Of a DNA stretch of 23,293 nucleotides, positions 15,374-23,067 are shown one piece after another (positions within the stretch are counted from its first letter, which is position 1; each line of letters begins with the position of its first letter). The notes beneath the pieces were generated by a model. That model was not told the origin of the DNA. It made no database searches and saw only the letters and a list, made by a program, of their open reading frames with translations. The stretch is taken from the NCBI GenBank assembly GCA_900772835.1, contig CAAGSA010000116.1:1-23293 (forward strand), given 5' to 3'. This DNA comes from an uncultured Prevotella sp. Lineage in GTDB: Bacteria; Bacteroidota; Bacteroidia; Bacteroidales; Bacteroidaceae. The translations under genes and the position numbers were made by a program.

Positions 15374-15466
15374 TCGGTATGATGTCATATCGCCGTTTGT
15401 TATATCTTTTTAATATGTATTTTCAAATAAACAACACAATTCTTCGTTAAAGAGAAGAATAATGTT

Positions 15467-15474
15467 TATTTTTG
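15467..15474 (+). promoter_or_regulatory. -7 element of a probable promoter for the aminotransferase
   Basis: TATTTTTG matches TAnnTTTG. Only TTCG (15443-15446) lies near the expected upstream position. The predicted start, near 15481, lies after the upstream ATG at 15462 and before the ATG at 15501, which supports the latter as the start codon. Confidence 0.5.
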
Positions 15475-15500
15475 CAAGTACAAACAACAATAGCACAGAT

Positions 15501-16694
15501 ATGACACAACTATCAGACCGCCTCAACAGACTTGCCCCGTCTGCAACGCTGGCGATGTCGCAGAAAAGCGGAGAAATGAAGGCACAGGGCATCGACGTGA
15601 TAAACATGAGCGTGGGGGAACCCGACTTCAACACACCGGAGCACATAAAAGAGGCAGCAAAGAAAGCCATCGATGAGAACTATTCGCGCTATTCGCCCGT
15701 TCCGGGATACATGGAATTGCGCAAGGCTATCGTCGAAAAGCTGGAAAGGGAAAACGGACTCAAGTATTCGACAAGCGAAATCCTCGTGTCGAACGGAGCG
15801 AAGCAGAGCGTGTGCAACACGGTGATGGCGCTCGTGAACGACGGCGAGGAGGTGATAATACCCGCCCCCTACTGGGTGAGCTATCCGCAGATGGTGAAGC
15901 TCGCTGGAGGAAAGCCCGTAATAGTAGAGGCTGGATTCGAACAGAACTTCAAAATCACGCCGCAGCAGCTCGAAGAGGCAATAACGCCGAAGACAAGGAT
16001 GATTATACTCTGCTCGCCGAGCAACCCTACGGGAAGCGTGTATACGGCAGAGGAACTCAAGACGCTCGCCGAAGTGGTGATGAGGCACGACAACCTCTAT
16101 GTGCTCGCCGACGAGATTTACGAACACATCAACTATGTTGGCAGGCATAGCAGCATCGCTCACGTGGAAGGAATGAGGGAGCGCACGATAATCGTGAACG
16201 GAGTGTCGAAGGCATACGCCATGACGGGATGGAGAATAGGATTCATCGCCGCCCCGGAATGGATTGTGAAAGGATGCAGCAAGCTGCAGGGACAATATAC
16301 CAGCGGACCATGCTCCGTGAGCCAGAAGGCTGCCGAGGCAGCATACCTCACGTCGCAGGAGTGCGTGGAAACCATGCGCCGGGCTTTCGAGCGGAGGCGC
16401 GACCTGATTGTGGAACTGGCAAGGCAGATTCCCGGACTGGAGGTGAACAAGCCCGAGGGCGCGTTCTATCTCTTCCCCAAATGCAGCAGCTTCTACGGCA
16501 AGAGCTACAATGGCAGGACGATAAGCGGCTCTGCCGACTTGGCTCTATTCCTGCTCGAGGTGGCACATGTGGCAACGGTGGGCGGCGATGCCTTCGGCGA
16601 CCCGCAGTGCTTCCGTATGAGCTATGCCACAAGCGACGACAATATCCGGGAGGCGATGGCACGCATTAAAAATGCGCTCGCTCTCCTTGCGTAG
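15501..16694 (+). CDS. PLP-dependent class I aminotransferase (aspartate aminotransferase type)
   Basis: The 397-residue protein has the fold-type I signatures: NMSVGEPDF at 35-43, SNGAKQ at 97-102, PSNPTG at 173-178, LADEIYE at 202-208, the PLP-binding lysine K237 in NGVSKAYAMTGWRIGF, and the substrate-carboxylate arginine R372 in FRMSYA. The sequence and length fit the bacterial aspartate aminotransferase subgroup I-gamma, which exchanges the amino group of aspartate with 2-oxoglutarate. Related enzymes act on other amino acids, so specificity is probable, not proven. An upstream in-frame ATG at 15462 is rejected because it lies before the predicted transcript start and adds a non-conserved Asn/Thr-rich tail. 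It follows ribBA after 172 bases. Confidence 0.9.
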   Translation: MTQLSDRLNRLAPSATLAMSQKSGEMKAQGIDVINMSVGEPDFNTPEHIKEAAKKAIDENYSRYSPVPGYMELRKAIVEKLERENGLKYSTSEILVSNGAKQSVCNTVMALVNDGEEVIIPAPYWVSYPQMVKLAGGKPVIVEAGFEQNFKITPQQLEEAITPKTRMIILCSPSNPTGSVYTAEELKTLAEVVMRHDNLYVLADEIYEHINYVGRHSSIAHVEGMRERTIIVNGVSKAYAMTGWRIGFIAAPEWIVKGCSKLQGQYTSGPCSVSQKAAEAAYLTSQECVETMRRAFERRRDLIVELARQIPGLEVNKPEGAFYLFPKCSSFYGKSYNGRTISGSADLALFLLEVAHVATVGGDAFGDPQCFRMSYATSDDNIREAMARIKNALALLA

Positions 16695-16743
16695 ATGTAG
16701 GGTGCCGAGGCGGTGCGCGGCGTTATGTCGCAGAAAGACTCCG

Positions 16744-16765
16744 AAAACTGCTATATAGCAGGTTT
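16744..16765. repeat. near-perfect 22-bp palindrome after the aminotransferase gene
   Basis: The core CTGCTATATAGCAG (16748-16761) is a perfect palindrome flanked by AAA on the left and TTT on the right, with one mismatch in the 22 bases. It lies 50 bases after the aminotransferase stop and 70 before the exbB -7 box. A weak terminator or a repressor site are both possible. Confidence 0.4.
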
Positions 16766-16831
16766 AATAAGAAAAATGGGTGTATGTTGTTAAAATGATT
16801 TAACAAATGCACGTTGTAACCATTAAATTAT

Positions 16832-16839
16832 TACCTTTG
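16832..16839 (+). promoter_or_regulatory. -7 element of the exbB-exbD-exbD-tonB promoter
   Basis: TACCTTTG matches the consensus fully. The upstream box is weak: GTTG (16813-16816) is present at a 15-base spacing, shorter than usual. The predicted leader runs from about 16846 to 16960 and contains a small hairpin, TTGGCATG-CAGA-CATGCCAA (16867-16886). Confidence 0.5.
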
Positions 16840-16866
16840 CAGAAATCAGAGCCTAAACCTATGTTA

Positions 16867-16886
16867 TTGGCATGCAGACATGCCAA
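16867..16886 (+). promoter_or_regulatory. small perfect hairpin in the exbB leader
   Basis: TTGGCATG (16867-16874) and CATGCCAA (16879-16886) form an 8-bp stem with a 4-base loop, about 20 bases after the predicted transcript start and 75 bases before the ATG. No T run follows, so a role in RNA stability near the 5' end is more likely than termination. Confidence 0.45.
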
Positions 16887-16960
16887 AATGGAAAGAAATA
16901 CTATATCGGAAATATATAACTTAAATTTATTAATAACTTAAATTAAAATCAAAAAAAATT

Positions 16961-17794
16961 ATGGCAAATTCACAGAAAGCAGCCCCAGCTAAAAAGCAGG
17001 GCTTCCAGGGCGTTCGCGCAGCGATTTGGATTATCGTACTCTGCTTCATCGCAGGTGTATGCTTCTATCAGTTCGTACTCGGTAACCCGGGTAACTTCCA
17101 GGGTGGCGACAACGCTAACGCTCCTCTTCCAGGTAACCTGCTCGGTACTATCTACAAGGGAGGTATCGTCGTTCCTGTGATTATCACTCTTCTCTTCACT
17201 GTGATCGCTCTCTCTGTAGAGCGTGGTCTCGCTCTCCGCACAGCTAACGGTAAGGCAAGCCTCGTTAAGTTCGTAGCTAACGTTAAGGCAGCTGTTACTG
17301 CTGGCGATATGGCTAAGGCTCAGCAGCTCTGCGACAAGCAGCAGGGTGTTGTAGGTAACGTTGTTACTGCTTCTCTGAAGGCTTACGCTGAGATGGAGAA
17401 GACTCCTGGTCTGAAGAGAGAGCAGAAGGTTTCTAAGATTCAGCAGGCTCACGAGGAGGCTGTTCAGCTCGAAATGCCTACTCTGCAGATGAACATGCCT
17501 ATCCTGGCAACTCTCGTAACACTCGGTACTCTTACCGCTCTGTTCGGTACCGTTGTCGGAATGATCAAGTCATTCGCCGCTCTGGCAGCTGGTGGTGGTG
17601 GTGACTCTCTCGAGCTCTCTACCGGTATTTCTGAGGCCCTCGTCAACACTGCTTCTGGTATTTTGACTTCATGGTGCGCCGTTGTTGCTTATAACTACTA
17701 CTCAAACAAGATCGATAAGCTTACTTACGCTCTTGACGAGGTTGGTTACACTATCGCAAAGACATACGAAGCTAACCATACAGAAGAGGCTTAA
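16961..17794 (+). CDS. exbB: ExbB/TolQ/MotA-family proton channel subunit
   Basis: ExbB forms the pentameric inner-membrane channel that, with ExbD, uses the proton gradient to energise TonB. The 277-residue protein has hydrophobic segments at about 20-40, 66-88, 178-205 and 222-247. The family core is visible as TLGTLTALFGTVVGMIKSF at 187-205 and ISEALVNTASGILTSW at 223-238. The extra N-terminal segment before the three canonical ones is common in Bacteroidetes. The cytoplasmic loop (about 95-175) is charged and helical. Codon choice is unlike the neighbouring genes, with many GGT, GCT, GTT, CTC and AAC codons, consistent with very high expression. It is first of four genes, exbB-exbD-exbD-tonB. 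Confidence 0.93.
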   Translation: MANSQKAAPAKKQGFQGVRAAIWIIVLCFIAGVCFYQFVLGNPGNFQGGDNANAPLPGNLLGTIYKGGIVVPVIITLLFTVIALSVERGLALRTANGKASLVKFVANVKAAVTAGDMAKAQQLCDKQQGVVGNVVTASLKAYAEMEKTPGLKREQKVSKIQQAHEEAVQLEMPTLQMNMPILATLVTLGTLTALFGTVVGMIKSFAALAAGGGGDSLELSTGISEALVNTASGILTSWCAVVAYNYYSNKIDKLTYALDEVGYTIAKTYEANHTEEA

Positions 17795-17828
17795 TCTTTT
17801 TTACTAACCCTTTTAAACTTTTATCACT

Positions 17829-18452
17829 ATGGGTAAGTTAAAGATTAAGAAAGCCGACATCTGGATAGACATGACCCCTATGTCTGACGTGATGGTCCTT
17901 CTGCTTACCTTCTTCATGTTGACTTCTACGTTCGTGAAGAATGAAGCAGTGAAGGTAAATGCGCCGGGCTCTGTGTCAGAAATCAAGGTTCCAGAAACAC
18001 AAGTTCTGCAGATTATCGTTGACAAGGAAGGTAAAATCTTTATCGGACTTGACAAACCGGGATATATGCAGGAGATGCTCACCAATTTCCAGGGCAAGTT
18101 CACCAGCCTGTCGCTCTCCCCAATGCAGGAGAAGACGTTTGTAGGACTTGCTTCGTTTGGTGTTCCTATGGACAAAATGTCTGATGTTCTCAAGCATGAG
18201 GCTTCTGACGTGAACAATCTTCAGAAAGATATGGGTATTCCTACTGACTCCATCAACGGAGGCATGAGCGAATTCCAGTGCTGGGTTGACGCCGCACGCA
18301 ACTCTTCATTCGGCGACGATATGAAGGTGGCTATCAAGGCTGACGCAGCAACACCGTACAAGGTAGTCAAGAAGATGATGTCGGAGCTTCAGGATATGAG
18401 CGAGAACCGTTACTATCTTATCACTACATTAAAGAAGGAGGAGGCTGAATAA
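17829..18452 (+). CDS. exbD: ExbD/TolR-family protein, first copy
   Basis: ExbD has one membrane helix inside the ExbB channel and a periplasmic domain that contacts TonB. The 207-residue protein begins MGKLKIKKADIWIDMTPMSD, and the helix VMVLLLTFFML follows. D20 matches the essential membrane aspartate (D25 of E. coli ExbD). The periplasmic part (about 40-207) begins as a normal ExbD domain with VLQIIVDKEGKIFIGL. It contains an insertion of about 60 residues (roughly 85-150) rich in Met, Ser and Asp before the usual VAIKADAATPYKVVKKMMSELQ ending, making it longer than the 140-residue E. coli protein. It lies 34 bases after exbB and one base before the second copy. Confidence 0.92.
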   Translation: MGKLKIKKADIWIDMTPMSDVMVLLLTFFMLTSTFVKNEAVKVNAPGSVSEIKVPETQVLQIIVDKEGKIFIGLDKPGYMQEMLTNFQGKFTSLSLSPMQEKTFVGLASFGVPMDKMSDVLKHEASDVNNLQKDMGIPTDSINGGMSEFQCWVDAARNSSFGDDMKVAIKADAATPYKVVKKMMSELQDMSENRYYLITTLKKEEAE

Positions 18453-18453
18453 T

Positions 18454-19098
18454 ATGGCAAAGAAAAAAGGTTCAAGACAGAAAAAAGCCGAGACCCGCGT
18501 CGACTTCACCCCTATGGTGGATATGATGATGCTTCTTATCACCTTCTTCATGCTCTGTACTTCTCTGAGCAAGCCTCAGTCTATGCAGCTCACCATGCCA
18601 AGTAACGATAAGAACGTGAACGAACAGGACCGCTCGGCAACGAAGGCATCACAGACACTGACTCTTTATCTGGCAGGGAATGATCAGATATATCACGTGG
18701 ACGGTATTCCGCAGTACGACAACCCTGCATGTCTGAAGAAGACTACATGGGGAGCCGACGGTATCCGTAGCGTGCTGATCAACCACAAGACAGAGGACGG
18801 ATATACTCCTGTAAAGAACATCATGGCCGCAAAGAGACTTCTCGATGTGGAGCGTATGAAGGACAAGAGTATGGCAGACTCTACATACAACCAGCGTCTT
18901 GACAAAATCAAGAAGGGTGAGTTGGAGACTGGTAAGGTTCCTGCGCTGACAATCATCATCAAGGCTATGGACACTGCTTCATACAAGAACCTTGTTGATG
19001 CTCTCGATGAAATGCAGATTTGTGCAATAGGTAAGTACGTTATCGATAAGATCAACGACGACGACATGCGTCTTCTTAACGCTGCCCACGTCAAGTAG
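18454..19098 (+). CDS. exbD: ExbD/TolR-family protein, second copy
   Basis: The 214-residue protein has a basic N-terminus MAKKKGSRQKKAETRVDFTP, then the membrane helix MVDMMMLLITFFML with D23 at the essential aspartate position. The periplasmic domain (about 40-214) is distinct from that of the first copy. It includes LTLYLAGNDQIYHVDGIPQY at about 68-87 and ends with LTIIIKAMDTASYKNLVDALDEMQICAIGKYVI, the usual ExbD closing fold. The start codon is one base past the stop of the first copy, so translation is probably coupled. The two proteins may form a heterodimer within one ExbB pentamer, since E. coli ExbD works as a dimer; that is inference. Confidence 0.92.
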   Translation: MAKKKGSRQKKAETRVDFTPMVDMMMLLITFFMLCTSLSKPQSMQLTMPSNDKNVNEQDRSATKASQTLTLYLAGNDQIYHVDGIPQYDNPACLKKTTWGADGIRSVLINHKTEDGYTPVKNIMAAKRLLDVERMKDKSMADSTYNQRLDKIKKGELETGKVPALTIIIKAMDTASYKNLVDALDEMQICAIGKYVIDKINDDDMRLLNAAHVK

Positions 19099-19139
19099 TC
19101 TGATTGATATTGTCTAAATTTTTAAACTAAAAGAAGAAA

Positions 19140-19976
19140 ATGGCAAAAATTGATCTTATATCAAATGAATGGGCTGACATAGTCTTCCAGGGTCGTAATA
19201 AGGTCTATGGTGCTTACCAACTGCGTAGAGGTACTGGCAAACGTAACACATTGTCAATGGTGTTCGTTGCTTGCGTCGCAGCTGTTGCATATTTAGGACT
19301 TGCAGCTTACAACTCTTATCAGGCAGCCCAGAAGGCTAAGTTCGAGGCCGAGATGGAGGCATCTCTCATCGAGACCAAGAAGCAGGCCAAGGTTGAGAAG
19401 AAGACCGAGGCTCCGAAGGTGGAGCAGGTGCAGAAGGTAGAGAAGGTTAAGTCTTCTATTGCCTTCACCCCGCCTGTCATCAAAAAGGACTCTGAGGTTA
19501 AGCCTGAGGAGGAGATGAAGACTCAGGATGAGTTGAAGGAAACAAAGACAGCCATCGGTGCTTTCGACGTGAAAGGTAACGATGAGGCCGGTGGAACCGT
19601 GCTGCAGGCTGTTGAGAAAATCGCTACTCCGGAGCCTCCGAAGCAGGAAGCAGAGCAGAACAAGGTATTCGACGTTGTAGAGCAGCAGCCGCAGTTCCCG
19701 GGTGGAATGGGCGCGCTGAACCAGTGGCTCGGAAGCAACATCAAGTATCCTGTGATGGCTGCTGAGAATGGTATCGAGGGACGCGTTGTCGTTCAGTTCG
19801 TCGTAGAGCGTGACGGATCTGTATCCGGTGTTCACGTTGTGCGCGGTGTAGACCAGTCGCTCGACAAGGAAGCTACTCGTGTGGTTTCTGCTATGCCTAA
19901 GTGGATTCCTGGTAAGCAGAATGGTTCTGCAGTGCGTGTGAAGTACACCGTACCTGTAACATTCCGCCTCCAGTAA
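19140..19976 (+). CDS. tonB: energy transducer TonB
   Basis: TonB spans the periplasm and passes the energy of ExbB-ExbD to TonB-dependent outer-membrane receptors. The 278-residue protein has a cytoplasmic N-terminus of about 35 residues (WADIVFQGRNKVYGAYQLRR, typical of Bacteroidetes TonB), one membrane helix at about 38-56, and a long Lys/Glu/Pro-rich spacer (about 65-185). The C-terminal TonB domain at about 190-278 includes KYPVMAAENGIEGRVVVQFV, WIPGKQNG and VPVTFRLQ. The spacer is richer in Glu-Lys than in Pro compared with E. coli TonB. It follows the second exbD after 41 bases and is followed by a terminator at 19997-20047. Confidence 0.94.
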   Translation: MAKIDLISNEWADIVFQGRNKVYGAYQLRRGTGKRNTLSMVFVACVAAVAYLGLAAYNSYQAAQKAKFEAEMEASLIETKKQAKVEKKTEAPKVEQVQKVEKVKSSIAFTPPVIKKDSEVKPEEEMKTQDELKETKTAIGAFDVKGNDEAGGTVLQAVEKIATPEPPKQEAEQNKVFDVVEQQPQFPGGMGALNQWLGSNIKYPVMAAENGIEGRVVVQFVVERDGSVSGVHVVRGVDQSLDKEATRVVSAMPKWIPGKQNGSAVRVKYTVPVTFRLQ

Positions 19977-19996
19977 TATCATAAAAATCTATATGG

Positions 19997-20047
19997 AAGG
20001 GTAGAGGTAATGTCTCGTCAAGAGGTGTGTCCTCTACCTTTCTTTTT
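19997..20047 (+). terminator. intrinsic terminator after tonB
   Basis: GGTAGAGG (20000-20007) and CCTCTACC (20031-20038) pair, extended by three pairs outward (one G-U) to 19997 and 20041. The 23-base loop contains a small inner CTC/GAG pairing. The tail TTTCTTTTT is T-rich. It lies 20 bases after the tonB stop. Confidence 0.75.
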
Positions 20048-20092
20048 ATCCGTATCTATACATCATCATCAATTTAAACATTACGTAATTTT

Positions 20093-21052
20093 ATGAAGCG
20101 ACTAACATTCACATATATTGTTATGACATTGTCATTATTGGTTTTCTGCACCTGTGGCGGACAGAAGTCCAAGAATGCCAGAACGGACACGTATTCATCC
20201 GGAAATATGACATTGATGTGCGACGAGAGCTTCAGCCCCATCGTGACGGAGGAGCTTGCCGTGTTCCACGCCATGTATCCCGATGCCCACGTGAAGGCAG
20301 AATACACAAACGAGATTGACGCCTTCAATGCCTTGCTGAAGCAGAAGGTTCATCTCATCATTACCGCAAGGAATTTCTCGAAGAAGCAGCTTGAGTATTT
20401 CAAGTCGGCAAAGATACAGCCACGCTGGTTCCCGCTCGGATACGACGGATTGGCGTTCATAATAAACCGCAACAATGTTGACTCCTGCATCACCGTGAAG
20501 GACATCAAGAGAATTCTTTCCGGGCAGGCAACAAAGTGGAACGAGATAAACAGCGGCTCGAAGCTGGGCGTCATTGATGTAGTATTCGACAACAAGCAGT
20601 CGGCTGCCGTTCGTTGGGCTGTAGATTCTATCCTTGGCGGCAAGCCGATAAACAGTCCCAACATCTCGGCGGTGAAGACGAGTGCCGAGGTGATAAATTA
20701 CGTGGAGAAGACCCCGAATGCCATAGGCATTATCGGCAGCAACTGGCTCAACGACAAGCGCGACACGACCAACGTCACGTTCAAGAAGAACATCACCGTG
20801 ATGTCGGTATGCCAGATGGAGAAGGCAACGGAGATGAACAGCTGGAAGCCGTACCAGCTCTATCTGCTCGACGGCAGATACCCGTTCGCAAGAACTGTTT
20901 ATGCCCTCCTTGCCGACCCGTTCCACGGTCTGCCCGTAGGTCTTGCCAACTTCATGCAGTCGCCGCAGGGACAGAAAATCATCCTCAAGTCGGCACTTCT
21001 GCCGTATCGTGGCGACCTTGAATGGCGCAGTGTGCAGGTTAATGATGATTAA
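20093..21052 (+). CDS. PstS-like phosphate-binding-family lipoprotein without transporter partners
   Basis: The 319-residue protein has a lipoprotein-type N-terminus: MKRLTFTYIVMTLSLLVFCT followed by CGGQ, with C21 the likely lipidated cysteine (C19 is an alternative). The mature part follows the PstS solute-binding fold, with MTLMCDESFSPIVTEELAVF at about 39-58, LGYDGLAFIINRNN at about 118-131, IKRILSGQATKWNEI at about 138-152 and NAIGIIGSNW near 215. PstS captures phosphate for the PstCAB transporter, but no such genes are here. The gene sits after tonB and before a TPR protein, an arrangement I believe recurs in Bacteroidetes. No clear own promoter is seen in the 45 bases after the tonB terminator, so it may rely on readthrough. 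Ligand and role are unknown. Confidence 0.8.
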   Translation: MKRLTFTYIVMTLSLLVFCTCGGQKSKNARTDTYSSGNMTLMCDESFSPIVTEELAVFHAMYPDAHVKAEYTNEIDAFNALLKQKVHLIITARNFSKKQLEYFKSAKIQPRWFPLGYDGLAFIINRNNVDSCITVKDIKRILSGQATKWNEINSGSKLGVIDVVFDNKQSAAVRWAVDSILGGKPINSPNISAVKTSAEVINYVEKTPNAIGIIGSNWLNDKRDTTNVTFKKNITVMSVCQMEKATEMNSWKPYQLYLLDGRYPFARTVYALLADPFHGLPVGLANFMQSPQGQKIILKSALLPYRGDLEWRSVQVNDD

Positions 21053-21122
21053 AAGTGTGATAATATTTGTTTTGCAATGCAATTTCTTTCATATTTACTC
21101 TGTTAGATAAATAAAAAACAAG

Positions 21123-21130
21123 TATCTTTG
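21123..21130 (+). promoter_or_regulatory. -7 element of a probable promoter for the TPR protein gene
   Basis: TATCTTTG matches TAnnTTTG fully. The upstream box is poor (TGTT at 21101-21104, 18-base spacing). The predicted leader is about 200 bases long. Confidence 0.5.
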
Positions 21131-21160
21131 CAGAACAAAAAAACGAAAGGGAGGAACAGT

Positions 21161-21276
21161 CAAGGTATAGCTGATGTGTATTAGTGCTACAGCAACGGTA
21201 TAGCCGATGTATATTAGTTGGTACGGCGAGCTGTATTGGCGGTACTTCAATGGTATAGTGGCGTTATATCAGCGGC
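21161..21276 (+). repeat. imperfect tandem repeats in the TPR gene leader
   Basis: CAAGGTATAGCTGATGTGTA followed by TTAGT (21161-21185) recurs 32 bases later as CAACGGTATAGCCGATGTAT followed by ATTAGT (21193-21218). A diverged copy starts CAATGGTATAGTGGCG at 21248. A fragment resembling the unit (CTGTATTGGCGGTAC) lies at 21231. In the first two copies GCTG pairs with a downstream CAGC and GCCG with a downstream CGGC, so the stem seems kept by matched changes. No coding frame explains the repeats. Confidence 0.6.
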
Positions 21277-21333
21277 TGGAAAATAGAGAGAGACTGCAAT
21301 TCTAATGAAACAACAATTTAAAAACAACGGATT

Positions 21334-22785
21334 ATGAAAGCTATAAAATATTTATTTATGGGAGCCCTGATGACAGTTGTCAGCGGCTCAGCAATGGCGC
21401 AGACAACTGTTAAGGATGCCGTAGACGCCATCAAGACGAACAAGGACAAGGATGCCGTAGCAAGCATCGTGAAAGCCGCCGTCAAGGAGAACAAGAAGGA
21501 TGCCAAGGCTCTCGCAGCCATCGGCCGTGCTTATCTCGACGTGAAGGATACTGCCAACACGCGCAAGTATGCCGATATGTCGATTGCCCTCACCAACAAG
21601 GCTAAGACAGGAAAGGTGGGCGACGGATTCATGGTGCTTGGCGACCTCGAGTATTACAAGGACAACCCAGGTGCAGCCGCAGCAATGTATCAGAACGCCT
21701 ACTATGTAGAGCCGAACAACATCAGCGCCTACGTCAAGTATGCCCGTGTGATGCGTGGCGTATCTCCCGATATGGCTGTTGAGCAGCTTGAAAAGGTGCG
21801 CTCTCTCGATGCCAACTATCCTGTTGACGCAGAGGCAGCCCACATCTATTACGAGGCAGCAAAGAAGAACAGCGCCTATATGCAGAAGGTGCTTGAATAC
21901 TACAGCAAGGTAGCTCCTGCCAAACTCTACGCCCACGACCCGAGCTATCTCACGGAGTATGCTCTGGCTGCATTCGCAAACCAGAAGAACGACGTTTCAA
22001 AGCAGCTTGCCCTCTATGGTCTGTCGCAGAAGCCGCGCAACGCCGGCTACAACCGTCTTGCTCTCTACAACTCGGTTGAGCTGAAGCAGTTTGAGGAGGC
22101 AAAGGGATACGTAGACGCCCTCTTCAACAAGAGCGACTCCGTAGAGCTTACAGCCAACGACTATAAGTTCGCCGGCATCACATTCAGCGCGCTTAAAGAC
22201 TACGACAACGCCATTGCCTACTACAGCAAGCAGCTTGATAGCGCAACGGAGCCAGCTCAGAAGGCAAACGTGCTGAAGGACCTCTCAGATGCTTACAAGA
22301 GCAAGGGCGATTTCGCCAAGTCCCTGGAACTGTATGAGGCATATCTGAAGGAGAACCCGAAGGTGGGAATCAACGACTACAACGGCCTTGCTGCCATCTA
22401 CCGCAACCAGGCTGCCGACCAGAAGGGAGCAGAGCAGGCTGCGTCTGTGAACAAGGCAGTGGAAATCTACAACCAGATGGCAGAGAAATATCCTGCCAAT
22501 GCAGACTTCTGCAACTTCATGGCAGCGCGCACACTGGGCATCCTCGACCCGACCACACAGAAGGGTCTTGCAAAGCCTTACTACGAGAAGTTGGCTCAGC
22601 TTCTTGAGGCAAAGGGCGTGAACGATGATTCCGACAAGGCGCGTATCACTGAGGCATACCGCTATCTCGGTGCTTACTTCTACAACATCAAGGACGACAA
22701 GGCATCAGCCAAGTCATATTTCGAGAAGCTGCTGCAGATCGATCCGGAGAACGAGATTGCAAAGCAGGCTCTTTCTACATACTAA
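21334..22785 (+). CDS. exported tetratricopeptide-repeat protein
   Basis: The 483-residue protein has a signal peptide (MKAIKYLFMGALMTVVSGSA, cleavage probably after MAQ near residue 23) and then helical repeats through almost the whole mature chain. Clear TPR-like units include residues near 92-122 (VLGDLEYYKDNPGAAAAMYQ and on), about 280-315 (DYDNAIAYYSKQLD), about 318-350 (DLSDAYKSKGDFAKSLELYE) and the C-terminal unit about 443-480 (AYRYLGAYFYNIKDDKASAK, ending IDPENEIAKQAL). TPR arrays mediate protein-protein contacts, here presumably in the periplasm. Location after the TonB system and the PstS-like lipoprotein suggests a link to outer-membrane uptake or envelope assembly, but this is inference. 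The gene has its own probable promoter and a long leader. Confidence 0.88.
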   Translation: MKAIKYLFMGALMTVVSGSAMAQTTVKDAVDAIKTNKDKDAVASIVKAAVKENKKDAKALAAIGRAYLDVKDTANTRKYADMSIALTNKAKTGKVGDGFMVLGDLEYYKDNPGAAAAMYQNAYYVEPNNISAYVKYARVMRGVSPDMAVEQLEKVRSLDANYPVDAEAAHIYYEAAKKNSAYMQKVLEYYSKVAPAKLYAHDPSYLTEYALAAFANQKNDVSKQLALYGLSQKPRNAGYNRLALYNSVELKQFEEAKGYVDALFNKSDSVELTANDYKFAGITFSALKDYDNAIAYYSKQLDSATEPAQKANVLKDLSDAYKSKGDFAKSLELYEAYLKENPKVGINDYNGLAAIYRNQAADQKGAEQAASVNKAVEIYNQMAEKYPANADFCNFMAARTLGILDPTTQKGLAKPYYEKLAQLLEAKGVNDDSDKARITEAYRYLGAYFYNIKDDKASAKSYFEKLLQIDPENEIAKQALSTY

Positions 22786-22800
22786 TCTGAACCATATTCT

Positions 22801-22829
22801 TGTGTCCGGTATTTGATTTCCGGCACACA
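22801..22829 (+). terminator. first hairpin after the TPR gene
   Basis: TGTGTCCGG (22801-22809) pairs with CCGGCACACA (22820-22829) with one bulged C, around a 10-base loop, 16 bases after the stop codon. TTCTT before it and AAGAA after it could extend the structure. There is no T run, so it is less certain than the next hairpin. Confidence 0.45.
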
Positions 22830-22852
22830 TATAAGAATACAACATCTATACC

Positions 22853-22897
22853 AAGGGGTGCAACTGGACAACATACCGGATGCATCCCTTTTCTGAT
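22853..22897 (+). terminator. intrinsic terminator after the TPR gene
   Basis: AAGGGGTGCA (22853-22862) pairs with TGCATCCCTT (22881-22890) with one G-U pair, with an inner CTGG/CCGG pairing in the loop. The tail TTTTCTGATTT is T-rich. Confidence 0.75.
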
Positions 22898-22903
22898 TTA
22901 TCC

Positions 22904-22932
22904 CTTTGTCTGTTCTTTTTTTTCGTGAAAAA
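22904..22932 (+). repeat. direct repeat, left copy (partner at 23181-23200)
   Basis: CTTTGTCTGTTC (22904-22915) and TTCGTGAAAAA (22922-22932) are the two parts of the 20-base sequence CTTTGTCTGTTCGTGAAAAA found uninterrupted at 23181-23200. The left copy is split by extra T residues. The right copy contains the TTTG box of the last promoter; the left copy has no matching -7 box at the expected distance. Confidence 0.65.
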
Positions 22933-23067
22933 TCCGTCATTCTGTTATTTTATGATGTAACGCGTTGATATATAAAGATATAGTAGGCTGGTGGATTTGT
23001 TTATATTTACAATATCTGTCATATATCTGTCAGAAATTAGGTGTTTTGCACCTTTTTTGCAAATAAA

